Below are positions 8,015 to 16,337 of a stretch of 40,015 nt of DNA, in pieces; position 1 is the stretch's first letter, and every line of letters begins with the position of its first letter. This DNA is from Schleiferilactobacillus perolens DSM 12744 (lineage in GTDB: Bacteria; Bacillota; Bacilli; Lactobacillales; Lactobacillaceae), in the NCBI RefSeq assembly GCF_001435585.1, contig NZ_AZEC01000004.1, forward strand, positions 258,964 to 298,978, in the 5' to 3' direction. The notes under the pieces are model-generated. The model did not search any database and was not told the origin of the DNA. It saw only the letters and a list, made by a program, of their open reading frames with translations. The position numbers and the translations under genes are program-made.

Positions 8015-9103
8015 ATGACTACGCCGATCATTGAATTTCAACATGTGAATAAGTTTTTTGGCGATTTTCAGGCATTAAAAGACATCAATTTCCAACTGGA
8101 CCAGGGTAAATTCTATTCCTTACTGGGTCCTTCTGGCTCCGGTAAAACCACAATTTTACGGACGATTGCCGGTTTTAACAGTGTGACCAGCGGTACCGTT
8201 TTGTTCCAAGGCAAACCGCTCAAGAATGTGCCGCCGAATAAACGCCGGGTTAACACAATCTTTCAAAACTATGCACTTTTTCCGCATCTCAACGTGTTCG
8301 ATAACGTCGCATTTGGGCTATCCATTCGCCACGTACCGAAGGATGAGATTCAGACGCGGGTGATGGACGCGTTAAAGATGGTGCACTTGCAGGAACTGGC
8401 CAGCCGAGACATTAATGAATTATCCGGCGGCCAGCAACAACGAGTGGCCATTGCCCGGGCCATTATTAACGAACCAGAGTTGTTATTATTGGACGAACCG
8501 TTATCCGCACTGGATAAAAAGTTGCGTCAAGATATGCAGTACGAATTGCGAGAATTGCAGCAACGACTGGGGATCACTTTTGTTTTTGTCACCCATGATC
8601 AAGAAGAAGCATTAGCCATGAGCGATGAGATCTTTGTGATGGATGAGGGCGCCATTTTACAAAACGGTACCCCCGTGGATATTTATGATGAACCCATTAA
8701 TCACTTTGTGGCGGATTTTATTGGTGAAAGCAATATCGTAAAGGGGACTATGGTCAAAGATTACGAAGTTGAATTTGTCGGTAAACGGTTTGAATGTGCC
8801 GACGCCGGCATGCGGCCCAACGAACCCGTCGAAGTGGTGCTGCGGCCAGAGGATTTAGACGTGACTACGCCGGACAAAGGTAAATTGATTGTCCAAGTGG
8901 ATTCCCAACTTTTTCGGGGTGATCATTTCGAAGTGGTCGCCTACGATGCTGATCACAACGAATGGTTGATCCATTCCACCAACCCAGTGAAAGAAGATGC
9001 CGATATTGGTCTCTTCTTTGAACCGGAAGATATTCACGTGATGCGGTTTAATGAAAAAGAAGCGGACTTTGACGCTCGGCTGGAGCAATACGAAGGGGAG
9101 TGA
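8015..9103 (+). CDS. potA: Spermidine/putrescine ABC transporter ATP-binding protein
   Basis: PotA is the cytoplasmic ATPase that powers polyamine import through PotB and PotC. The 362 residues show Walker [10 protein letters not shown] (38-46), Q-loop FQNYALFP (83-90), signature LSGGQ (136-140), Walker B LLLLDE (156-161) and the switch His in FVTHDQ. A TOBE-type regulatory domain (about 240-350) follows, as in the PotA/MalK group. GAGGAGG lies 9 bases upstream of the ATG. The stop overlaps the region of the potB ribosome binding site, marking a tight operon. Confidence 0.97.
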   Translation: MTTPIIEFQHVNKFFGDFQALKDINFQLDQGKFYSLLGPSGSGKTTILRTIAGFNSVTSGTVLFQGKPLKNVPPNKRRVNTIFQNYALFPHLNVFDNVAFGLSIRHVPKDEIQTRVMDALKMVHLQELASRDINELSGGQQQRVAIARAIINEPELLLLDEPLSALDKKLRQDMQYELRELQQRLGITFVFVTHDQEEALAMSDEIFVMDEGAILQNGTPVDIYDEPINHFVADFIGESNIVKGTMVKDYEVEFVGKRFECADAGMRPNEPVEVVLRPEDLDVTTPDKGKLIVQVDSQLFRGDHFEVVAYDADHNEWLIHSTNPVKEDADIGLFFEPEDIHVMRFNEKEADFDARLEQYEGE

Positions 9104-9108
9104 GATCG

Positions 9109-9942
9109 GTGAATACCACCGCCAAACGTATTTATTACATTCCATACATGCTGTGGATTCTGCTGTTCGTCATTGCCCCCGTGGCTTTGATTGTCTACCA
9201 ATCATTCTTTAATTTAGATCACCAGGCAACTATTCAAAACTACGTGACCTATTTGACCTCCAGTACGTACTTACGGATGACTCTGAATTCCTTCTGGTAC
9301 GCCTTTTTGATCACCCTGTTTACCGTCTTGATCAGTTATCCAGCAGCTCTTTTTTTGAATCAATTGAAGCACAAAGATTTTTGGCTGTTGTTGATCATCT
9401 TGCCGACCTGGATCAACTTATTGCTTAAGGCGTATGCCTTCATTGGAATTTTTGCCCAAAATGGGTCTGTGAACCAATTCCTTGGGTTCATCGGCATTGG
9501 TCCGAAACAGATTCTATTCACGGATTTCAGTTTTATTTTTGTCGCCACGTATATTGAAATCCCGTTTATGATTTTGCCAATTTACAACGCCATCGCTGAA
9601 ATTGATCCGGCATTGTTGACCGCTAGCCGCGATTTGGGAGCGACTAATTGGCAAACACTGATCCGAGTGATTTTACCGCTGACTCGCAAAGGGATTACCG
9701 CTGGCGTGCAGGCCGTTTTCATTCCTTCACTCTCTCTGTTCATGTTGACCCGCCTGATTGGTGGGAACCGGGTGATCACGTTAGGGACGGCTATCGAAGA
9801 GCATTTCTTAACCACCATGAACTGGGGCATGGGTTCTACCATTGGGGTTGTTTTGATCATCATGATGTTCATTAGCATGGCCCTCACTGGCGAACACAAA
9901 CGGAAGCGAAAGGAGATTGATACTGGTGCAACGAAAGAATAG
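9109..9942 (+). CDS. potB: Spermidine/putrescine ABC transporter permease PotB
   Basis: PotB is one of two membrane subunits of the polyamine importer. The 277-residue protein has about six hydrophobic segments starting at residue ~10 (YIPYMLWILLFVIAP). It carries the EAA coupling loop near the middle (ASRDLGATNWQTLIRVILPL), which contacts PotA. The frame is open from a GTG at 9100, but that codon sits inside the ribosome binding site. The GTG at 9109 with GGGGAG 8 bases upstream is preferred. potC begins inside its 3' end. Confidence 0.94.
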   Translation: MNTTAKRIYYIPYMLWILLFVIAPVALIVYQSFFNLDHQATIQNYVTYLTSSTYLRMTLNSFWYAFLITLFTVLISYPAALFLNQLKHKDFWLLLIILPTWINLLLKAYAFIGIFAQNGSVNQFLGFIGIGPKQILFTDFSFIFVATYIEIPFMILPIYNAIAEIDPALLTASRDLGATNWQTLIRVILPLTRKGITAGVQAVFIPSLSLFMLTRLIGGNRVITLGTAIEEHFLTTMNWGMGSTIGVVLIIMMFISMALTGEHKRKRKEIDTGATKE

Positions 9943-10744
9943 ATTAGGCCGGGTGTACCTGGTCATCGTCTTTTTAGTGCTGTATTTGCCGATTCTTTAT
10001 TTGATTTACTTCTCGTTTAGTTCCGGCAGTACCATGAACACCTTCAAGAACTTTACGTGGGCAAATTACCGCACTCTGTTTGCGGATACGCGATTGATTC
10101 AAATCGTCCTGCAAACGTTGCTGTTAGCACTCTTGTCTTCCCTGATTGCCACTGTTGTTGGCACCATGGGAGCGCTGGGTATTGCCGCCAGCAAGCGCAC
10201 CAGTACGCGCAATTTGATGTTATCTCTTAACAATGTGCTAATGGTGTCACCAGACGTCATCATTGGGGCCTCCTTCCTGATCCTTTTTACCATGTTAGGA
10301 ATCAGTTTAGGCTTTGGCTCCGTGCTGGCCAGTCATATCGCATTCTCGATCCCTATCGTCGTGTTGATGGTACTTCCCCGAATTCAGGAAATGGATCACG
10401 CGTTAATTGATGCGGCGTACGACTTGGGAGCCAGTGCCCCGCAAGTGTTAAACCGGGTAATTTTACCTTTTATCACCCCGGGAATCGTGGCGGGTTATTT
10501 TATGGCCTTCACGTATTCATTGGATGATTTCGCGGTGACTTTCTTTGTGACCGGTAATGGGTTTGCCACACTTTCTGTGGAAATTTATTCTCGAGCTCGT
10601 CAGGGTATTTCTTTGGAAATCAATGCCTTGTCTGCTCTGATGTTTGTGTTTGCGCTACTCTTAGTCCTGATTTATTTCTTCATTCAGGTTCACCAGTCTA
10701 ACCGGACCAAGCGGAATAAGCAGAAAGCGAGGAATGCGGCATGA
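9926..10744 (+). CDS. potC: Spermidine/putrescine ABC transporter permease PotC
   Basis: This is the second permease subunit, 272 residues, with six hydrophobic segments and its own EAA loop (AAYDLGASAPQVLNRVILPF). The segment NVLMVSPDVIIGASFLILF is typical of PotC. The start is taken as GTG 9926 because AAGGAG at 9910-9915 is correctly spaced for it; a TTG at 9917 would be too close. It overlaps the end of potB by 17 bp, and its stop overlaps the potD start by 4 bp (ATGA), so all subunits are translationally coupled. Confidence 0.94.
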   Translation: MQRKNRLGRVYLVIVFLVLYLPILYLIYFSFSSGSTMNTFKNFTWANYRTLFADTRLIQIVLQTLLLALLSSLIATVVGTMGALGIAASKRTSTRNLMLSLNNVLMVSPDVIIGASFLILFTMLGISLGFGSVLASHIAFSIPIVVLMVLPRIQEMDHALIDAAYDLGASAPQVLNRVILPFITPGIVAGYFMAFTYSLDDFAVTFFVTGNGFATLSVEIYSRARQGISLEINALSALMFVFALLLVLIYFFIQVHQSNRTKRNKQKARNAA

Positions 10745-11814
10745 AAAAGTTAATGAGTTTCTTCATTGCCATCGTTGCCGCCTGCTTGCTATTGACGGTC
10801 GGTATTAAAAGACTAGAGAGTGCGCAGGGCGACAGCTCGGCAAAAACGTTGAATCTTTTCAACTGGGGCGATTATATCGATCCGGCGCTGATCAAGAAAT
10901 TTGAAAAGGAAACTGGCTATCAAGTCAATTATGAAACTTTTGACAGTAATGAAGCCATGCTGACCAAGATTCAACAGGGCGGGACCAGTTATGATTTGGC
11001 TGTACCCAGTGATTACACAATTGAAAAAATGAAGAAGGAACATTTATTACTGCCCTTGGACAAGAAGCAAATCAAGGGCCTAGGCAATATTGATCCCTCT
11101 TTCATGAATAAGAGCTTTGATCCCGACAATCGGTATTCCATTCCGTATTTCTGGGGGACACTAGGGATCATTTACAATGATAAGTTCGTTAAGGCCGACC
11201 AAATCCAACATTGGCGGGATCTTTGGAATCCTGAATTTGCCCACAGTATTATGTTAGTGGATTCAGCGCGGGATATTCTTGGTTTTTCGCTGGTTAAAAA
11301 CGGTGATTCCATGAATACCCGCTCCAGAGCACAAGTGACGCGGGCTAAAGACGATCTCGATAAACTGGCACCGAATGTTAAAGCCATTGTCGCAGACGAA
11401 ATTAAAATGTATATGATTCAAAATGAGGCAAAGATTGCGGTCACTTGGTCCGGCGAAGCCTCGGAGATGCTTTCGAACAACAGTCACTTGCATTATGTGG
11501 TACCTACCGAGGGCAGCAACCTGTGGTTTGATAATCTAGTCATTCCCAAGACTGCCAAGCACTTTAAGGCCATTTATGCCTTCTTGAATTTTATGCTCCG
11601 TCCGGAAAATGCCAAACAAAATGCCCTGTACGTGGGGTATGCGACTCCCAACGACAAGGCCAAGGCGTTATTGCCTAAAGATGTTCGCAATGATAAGCAA
11701 TTCTATCCACCAACAGACACAATCGGCAAACTGCAAGTTTACGAAGATTTAGGCCTGAAAACGGTCGGCATGTATAACGATCTATTCCTCGAATTCAAGA
11801 TGCATCGCAGTTAA
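10741..11814 (+). CDS. potD: Spermidine/putrescine-binding protein PotD
   Basis: This is the extracellular substrate-binding subunit of the polyamine importer, 357 residues. The N-terminus (MKKLMSFFIAIVAACLLL) is a charged-then-hydrophobic export signal. Cys15 after VAA gives a possible but poor lipobox, because the hydrophobic run continues past it, so the protein may be anchored by an uncleaved helix instead. The mature part starts near LNLFNWGDYIDPALIKKFEKETG, the hallmark of PotD/PotF, with SYDLAVPSDYT and IPYFWGTLGI as further family segments. The gene ends the operon and its stop overlaps the stop of the convergent DUF1361 gene; no terminator lies between them. Confidence 0.95.
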   Translation: MKKLMSFFIAIVAACLLLTVGIKRLESAQGDSSAKTLNLFNWGDYIDPALIKKFEKETGYQVNYETFDSNEAMLTKIQQGGTSYDLAVPSDYTIEKMKKEHLLLPLDKKQIKGLGNIDPSFMNKSFDPDNRYSIPYFWGTLGIIYNDKFVKADQIQHWRDLWNPEFAHSIMLVDSARDILGFSLVKNGDSMNTRSRAQVTRAKDDLDKLAPNVKAIVADEIKMYMIQNEAKIAVTWSGEASEMLSNNSHLHYVVPTEGSNLWFDNLVIPKTAKHFKAIYAFLNFMLRPENAKQNALYVGYATPNDKAKALLPKDVRNDKQFYPPTDTIGKLQVYEDLGLKTVGMYNDLFLEFKMHRS

Positions 11815-12461
11815 TTTGTGGCTTGACGACTAAATTGCCAGACTGCCCAGAGCAAATATTGCAGCCCCATCATGAGCACCACGAACCCCATCATATGCCA
11901 CGACCACATCTGACTAAGTGGTCCCCAAATCAAGGTGGGAGTGAGTAAATAGACCGTGTGCAGGCGCAAAAACCGGCCGATGTAAATACCAATGCCGGTC
12001 AATGTATAAAGGACTAAGCGCAACCAGGGCAACCAGTTGGCACCTTTACCGGGCAGGCGGGCACTGACTTGCTGTAAGACGTGCTCCGCCTGAACCTGGG
12101 CAATCGCAGCGGTGATAATGCCGATTCCCACCAGCAATAAGAAATGCGTCCATAAAGGCAAAGAATTACGCAATAGCCCGGTGAGCGGAGCATAGGGATG
12201 GAGCAGGGCCAAATGGAAGAAGTCAGTCAACAAATATGGTGCATTAGGATAAAACAGCAGCCAAATTAGACTGACTAGCCAAAACACCAAAGACCAGCGA
12301 AACGAATGGTGCTGTAGCCAAAAGCTCAACTCAATGGGAATGTACCCCAACAGAGTGTTAAATGCTAAAAAGCTGAAGGCATCCTGTACGAACCAGGCGG
12401 TGGCCAGAATGTACAGCCAGTAAAAGATTCGAATTATCCAACGCCATTGACGGGATGTCAT
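11811..12461 (-). CDS. DUF1361 integral membrane protein
   Basis: This 216-residue protein has about six hydrophobic segments and the DUF1361 signature LLFYPNAPYLLTDFFHL (about residues 69-85), with a second conserved stretch GIYIGRFLRLH. Members are found widely in lactobacilli and their function is unknown. The start is ATG at 12461 with AAGGAG upstream. The stop overlaps the potD stop by 4 bp (TTAA read in both directions). It is transcribed alone, with repeat DNA upstream. Confidence 0.85.
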   Translation of the reverse strand: MTSRQWRWIIRIFYWLYILATAWFVQDAFSFLAFNTLLGYIPIELSFWLQHHSFRWSLVFWLVSLIWLLFYPNAPYLLTDFFHLALLHPYAPLTGLLRNSLPLWTHFLLLVGIGIITAAIAQVQAEHVLQQVSARLPGKGANWLPWLRLVLYTLTGIGIYIGRFLRLHTVYLLTPTLIWGPLSQMWSWHMMGFVVLMMGLQYLLWAVWQFSRQATN

Positions 12462-12560
12462 GGTCTTGCTCCTTTCTGTGAGGTGATAACCTTACTATCT
12501 TAAAATATACACGCTTCTGAGCGGTTAAAGAATCAATAAAGATTGTTTTTTGCAATTGGG

Positions 12561-12592
12561 ACAGGATGGGCGTGGCGCCTGTCCTGTTTTTT
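12561..12592 (+). terminator. Intrinsic terminator downstream of potD and DUF1361
   Basis: The stem ACAGGA/TCCTGT (12561-12566 with 12582-12587) stacks on an inner GGCG/CGCC stem and is followed by a six-T run. It is the first good plus-strand terminator after potD, so pot transcripts may run antisense through DUF1361 to this point. Confidence 0.75.
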
Positions 12593-12600
12593 CGCAACTG

Positions 12601-12700
12601 TGTAGTGACAATGCGGAGTAATCGGAGGTGAAATGGGGCTCAGCGCCGTCACCACGTTCCAGCCCCATTTCACCGGAGATTGCGCAGCGTTGGCACGGCT
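12601..12700 (+). repeat. Structured repeat, family A copy 1
   Basis: A 14-bp perfect stem, GGTGAAATGGGGCT (12627-12640) with AGCCCCATTTCACC (12661-12674), closes a 20-nt loop. Outer pairings (ATC with GAT, CAAC 12595-12598 with GTTG 12701-12704) extend it. The only other copy in the window is at 33321-33420: its loop differs at one base and its stem differs by compensatory changes. This points to selection on folding. The role is unknown. Confidence 0.8.
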
Positions 12701-12720
12701 GTTGAACCGATTTATCCGTG

Positions 12721-12843
12721 TAAACGGGCTCCGCGCCCCAGGCCCCTCGCGCTAAGCCCATCCTGGTCAAAATCCCCAAGTGCGGGGGATTTCGTCCAGG
12801 CTGTTCTTAGCGGTCGGGGCCTACCCGGGGCGCTCCGCCCTCT
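12721..12843. repeat. Large palindromic repeat, family B copy 2
   Basis: This 123-bp element differs from the one at 22568-22690 at only seven positions. Nested inverted repeats run from the ends (GGGC...GCGCCCC against GGGGCGC...GCCC) through GCTAAG/CTTAGC and CCTGG/CCAGG to an inner AATCCCC/GGGGATT hairpin at 12771-12791. One difference pair (A12760-T12802 here, G-C in the other copy) is compensatory. It ends 9 bp before the cdaA -10 box. Confidence 0.85.
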
Positions 12844-12849
12844 TTGCTA

Positions 12850-12858
12850 TGCTATAAT
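12850..12858 (+). promoter_or_regulatory. Extended -10 promoter of the cdaA operon
   Basis: TGCTATAAT (12850-12858) is a consensus extended -10. No good -35 is present, because that position falls within the end of the palindromic repeat. Confidence 0.65.
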
Positions 12859-12910
12859 GTTTTGGTTGAGGAGACATTGAAACCAAAGAAAAACGAGTGG
12901 GAGTGGATGT

Positions 12911-13771
12911 ATGCAAATACCATGGGCCAATATTCTTAGCTGGCAGTCATTGGCCAACCTTATCGACATCTTAGTGGTCTGGTACGTGATCTACAAACTG
13001 ATCATGTTGATTCGGGGTACCAAGGCTGTCCAACTCGTCAAAGGCATCGCCGTGATTATTGTGGTCAAATTAGTCAGTGCCTTACTGCATTTGACCACCA
13101 TTTCTTTCCTGATGGATCAAATTCTGACTTGGGGCGTCATTGCGTTAGTGATCGTCTTCCAGCCAGAAATTCGTCGCGGCCTGGAACATCTGGGCCGCGG
13201 TGCTTTGTTGCGACGGGCAGGGCAAGATCAAAACCGGATTGCCCAACGAATGATCAATGAGTTGGATAAGGCCATTCAATATATGGCGAAGCGCCGTATT
13301 GGGGCGCTGATCTCTATTCAGATGCACACCGGTTTGGAGGATTACATCGAGACCGGGATTCCCCTGGATGCGGATATTTCTGGTGAATTATTGATTAATA
13401 TTTTTATTCCGAACACGCCGCTTCATGATGGAGCGGTCATCGTTCGAGACAATCGGATTGCTGTGGCAGCAGCTTATTTACCGCTTTCTGAAAGTAACAC
13501 GATTCCCAAAGAATTAGGGACGCGGCACCGGGCTGCCGTGGGAATTAGTGAAGTCACCGACGCCTTAACAATCGTTGTCTCAGAAGAAACGGGCGGTGTG
13601 ACATTGACGAAGAATAGTCAATTGATGCAGGATATGAGTCAGGATGAGTATCTCAAATATTTGCGTTCTCAATTTATTGTAGAAGACAAAGAACCTAACC
13701 AGTGGGATAAGATCCGCGAGCGTGTGCTTCGCTTCTTCGCCAGCAACGGAGGTGACCACCATGTGGACTAA
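12911..13771 (+). CDS. cdaA: Diadenylate cyclase CdaA
   Basis: CdaA condenses two ATP into the second messenger c-di-AMP, which controls potassium uptake, osmolyte transport and wall integrity in Firmicutes. The 286 residues comprise three N-terminal membrane helices (about 12-30, 41-60, 70-84), a short linker, and the DAC catalytic domain with the DGA motif (173-175) and RHR motif (205-207). The C-terminus is a charged extension. The start is ATG with GGGAG upstream. cdaR overlaps the 3' end by 11 bp and glmM follows, the standard cdaA-cdaR-glmM arrangement in which both partners modulate the cyclase. Confidence 0.98.
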   Translation: MQIPWANILSWQSLANLIDILVVWYVIYKLIMLIRGTKAVQLVKGIAVIIVVKLVSALLHLTTISFLMDQILTWGVIALVIVFQPEIRRGLEHLGRGALLRRAGQDQNRIAQRMINELDKAIQYMAKRRIGALISIQMHTGLEDYIETGIPLDADISGELLINIFIPNTPLHDGAVIVRDNRIAVAAAYLPLSESNTIPKELGTRHRAAVGISEVTDALTIVVSEETGGVTLTKNSQLMQDMSQDEYLKYLRSQFIVEDKEPNQWDKIRERVLRFFASNGGDHHVD

Positions 13772-14855
13772 GATAACGACCAGCAAGTGGTTCTATCGCC
13801 TGATTTCATTAGCCTTTGCGCTACTCCTATTCACCTATGTCAATTTTAACAGTTTGTCTTTTTTAAATAATTCCGATAATCAATACCGCCAATCCGTTTC
13901 CGCGACCCGGAAAGAAACAATTAAGGTGCCGTTGCGCTTGGATGCGGACACGGATAAATACTATATTACAGGTTATCCAGAGAAGGTCAGCGTAGATTTA
14001 GAGGGGCCGTCGTCGTTAGTGACGACGACTGTGAACACCCAGAACTTTGAAGTAATTGCAAGTTTGCGCCATCTGGGTTTGGGTAAACACACGGTGACTC
14101 TCAAAGCGACCGGGTTGAACAAGGAATTAACTTATGCGATTTCACCCAAAACCATCACGGTGGATATTCAAAATCGAAAGACGCAAAAGTTCCCCATCCA
14201 AGTCACCTATAACAAAAATGCCATTGCGGAGGGTTACGTGACTGAACAACCAAAACTTTCGCAAGATACCGTGCAAGTGACCGGAGCGACTGACGAAATT
14301 CGCAAAATTGCCCGGGTCGTGGCGAATGTGCCGTTAAGTCGCAATACGAAGGCCACGGCCAATCAAGAAGTCCTATTGCAAGCATTGGATAGCAACGGTA
14401 ATATTGTGAATGCCGTATTGGATCCGCAAACCATTCACGTGACGCTTGGAATTCGTTTACCCAGCAAGACCGTGCCCCTCAGTTTCACCACAGAGAAGGG
14501 CAAGGACAATTTGGATTACACAGTTTCCAGCAGTGTTAAAACAGTGAAGATCACTGCGACCAGTGACGTCTTGAATAAGATCAAGTCGTTGACCGTGCCA
14601 GTGGATGTCAGCAACATTGCCACTGCAGGCAGTTTTGACCAACAGATATCAATTCCATTGAAGGATAACGACTTGGACGCTGCTGACCCGAGTTCGGTGA
14701 AAATCACGGTGAAGGCCAGCAACACTAGCAGCGGGGCCAGTGATTCCGAGAGTGCTGCGAGTGCTCAGCGCCGCAGTGCCGTGTCAAGCTCGAGCAGCAG
14801 TACAAGCAGTAGTAAAAGCAGTAGCGATAGCAGCAGTAGCAGCAGTAATGATTAA
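13761..14855 (+). CDS. cdaR: CdaA regulatory protein CdaR with serine-rich tail
   Basis: CdaR is an extracytoplasmic, membrane-anchored regulator of CdaA made of YbbR domains. The 364-residue protein has one N-terminal membrane helix (about 10-28), then roughly three YbbR repeats (about 45-320). The last ~45 residues are a low-complexity serine-rich tail encoded by repeated AGC/AGT codons. The frame is open upstream, but a full ribosome binding site GGAGGTGA (13748-13755) sits just before the ATG at 13761. The tail resembles wall-spanning linkers, although no sorting signal follows. The overlap with cdaA indicates coupled translation. Confidence 0.94.
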   Translation: MWTKITTSKWFYRLISLAFALLLFTYVNFNSLSFLNNSDNQYRQSVSATRKETIKVPLRLDADTDKYYITGYPEKVSVDLEGPSSLVTTTVNTQNFEVIASLRHLGLGKHTVTLKATGLNKELTYAISPKTITVDIQNRKTQKFPIQVTYNKNAIAEGYVTEQPKLSQDTVQVTGATDEIRKIARVVANVPLSRNTKATANQEVLLQALDSNGNIVNAVLDPQTIHVTLGIRLPSKTVPLSFTTEKGKDNLDYTVSSSVKTVKITATSDVLNKIKSLTVPVDVSNIATAGSFDQQISIPLKDNDLDAADPSSVKITVKASNTSSGASDSESAASAQRRSAVSSSSSSTSSSKSSSDSSSSSSND

Positions 14856-14884
14856 ATCAAATTTTGAGGATTGGAGTTTTTGCA

Positions 14885-16255
14885 ATGACAAAGTACTTTG
14901 GAACAGATGGTGTACGGGGGATTGCCAACCGGGAATTGAGTCCAGAATTAGCGTTTAAGTTGGGACGCACAGGCGGTTATGTATTAACTCAGCATGCGTT
15001 GCAAAAGAGCAAGGACAGTAATACCCGGGCACGGGTATTGGTGGCCCGAGACACTCGAATTTCAGGGGAAATGTTGGAACACGCCTTGATTGCCGGCCTT
15101 TTGTCAGTGGGTATTGAAGTGCTGAATTTGGATGTCATTACCACCCCCGCTGTGGCTTATCTGACGCGGATTCAGAATGCGGATGCCGGGATCATGATTT
15201 CCGCTTCTCATAACCCTGTTGCCGACAATGGCATCAAGTTCTTTGGTTCAGATGGTTACAAATTGTCCGATGAGACTGAAGAAGAGATCGAAGCTTTATT
15301 GGATGCCCCTGAAGACACTTTGCCCCGGCCAGAAGCCAATGGATTGGGAACTGTGGCCGATTATCCTGAGGGTGCATTAAAGTACCTCCAATTTCTGGAG
15401 CAGTCGGTATCCTCCTCTCTGGATGGCATTCCTGTCGTCTTTGACGGTGCCAATGGATCCACCTCTGCGCTGGTGAGCCGGTTATTCGCCGATGTCGAAG
15501 CCGATTTCACCACGATTGCCACCAAACCAGATGGCTTGAATATCAATGATAATGTGGGTTCCACCCATCCCCAAGAACTGGCTAAGACAGTTGTTGAACG
15601 CCATGCTCAATTAGGCGTGGCTTTCGATGGTGACGGCGACCGGGCCATTGCTGTGGATGAGAAGGGTAATATCGTTGATGGGGATAAGATTATGTATATC
15701 CTGGGGGCCTATTATGACAAACGTGGCCGGTTGAAGAAAGATACCGTGGTCACGACGGTCATGAGTAACATTGGCTTATACAAAGCACTTGAAAAGGCTG
15801 GGATGCATTCCGAACAAACTGCTGTCGGTGACCGTTATGTGGTTGAGCGGATGCGGGCCGGCGGCTACAATTTGGGCGGCGAACAATCCGGACATATTAT
15901 TATTTTTGATTACCACAATACCGGGGACGGTATGCTGACTGCTCTGCAATTGATGAATGTCATGAAAAAGACCGGGAAGTCATTATCTGAACTGGCTGCA
16001 CCGGTCAAGAAATATCCGCAGAAGCTGGTTAACATCCGTGTTAAAAATAAGAAAGATTGGCGTGAACATGCTGAAATTACAGCAGCCATCGATACCGTGG
16101 AGAAAGAAATGGCCGGCGATGGCCGGGTATTGGTACGTCCTTCAGGTACTGAAAGTTTGCTGCGGATCATGGCAGAAGCACCGACCCAAGAGAAGGTCAA
16201 TCAATACGTGGATCAAATTGCCGATGTTGTTCGTAATGTCATGGGTGAAGAATAA
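14885..16255 (+). CDS. glmM: Phosphoglucosamine mutase
   Basis: GlmM converts glucosamine-6-phosphate to glucosamine-1-phosphate for UDP-GlcNAc synthesis and in several Firmicutes also binds and inhibits CdaA. The 456-residue protein has the N-terminal [10 protein letters not shown], the phosphoserine loop ISASHNP (Ser108), the metal-binding DGDGDR (248-253), the sugar loop GGEQSGH and the phosphate-binding [12 protein letters not shown] near the C-terminus. The start is ATG 14885 with GGAG about 8 bases upstream; the frame extends upstream without conserved sequence. It closes the cdaA operon before a strong terminator. Confidence 0.98.
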   Translation: MTKYFGTDGVRGIANRELSPELAFKLGRTGGYVLTQHALQKSKDSNTRARVLVARDTRISGEMLEHALIAGLLSVGIEVLNLDVITTPAVAYLTRIQNADAGIMISASHNPVADNGIKFFGSDGYKLSDETEEEIEALLDAPEDTLPRPEANGLGTVADYPEGALKYLQFLEQSVSSSLDGIPVVFDGANGSTSALVSRLFADVEADFTTIATKPDGLNINDNVGSTHPQELAKTVVERHAQLGVAFDGDGDRAIAVDEKGNIVDGDKIMYILGAYYDKRGRLKKDTVVTTVMSNIGLYKALEKAGMHSEQTAVGDRYVVERMRAGGYNLGGEQSGHIIIFDYHNTGDGMLTALQLMNVMKKTGKSLSELAAPVKKYPQKLVNIRVKNKKDWREHAEITAAIDTVEKEMAGDGRVLVRPSGTESLLRIMAEAPTQEKVNQYVDQIADVVRNVMGEE

Positions 16256-16287
16256 GTCACAAACAGTCTATTTGACTCTGTGCGATT

Positions 16288-16328
16288 AAAAAAGGCTCAG
16301 CTGCGAAAAAATGCAGCTGGGCTTTTTT
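16288..16328. terminator. Bidirectional terminator after glmM
   Basis: The stem GGCTCAGCTGC (16294-16304) pairs with GCAGCTGGGC (16313-16322) around an A-rich loop. It is flanked by an A run on the left and six T on the right, so it serves both glmM and the converging peptidase gene. Confidence 0.9.
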
Positions 16329-16337
16329 GATAATCGT

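Larger units (their letters stand above)
12462..12910. other. 449-bp intergenic region carrying a terminator, two repeats and the cdaA promoter
   Basis: No credible protein gene lies here. In order it holds a weak AATC/GATT hairpin with a T run (12531-12551), a clear terminator (12561-12592), the family A repeat (12601-12700), the family B repeat (12721-12843) and an extended -10 promoter (12850-12858). Short open frames across it are by-products of the GC-rich palindromes. Confidence 0.85.

Noticed and set aside
12561-12843. Insertion sequence or CRISPR remnant
   Set aside because: No transposase fragment, target-site duplication or regularly spaced direct repeat was found; the elements are nested inverted repeats.
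12680-12880. Open reading frame of 66 codons across the repeat region
   Set aside because: It lies inside GC-rich palindromes, has arginine/proline-rich low-information content and no ribosome binding site; the copy at 22454-22708 is the same artefact on the other strand.
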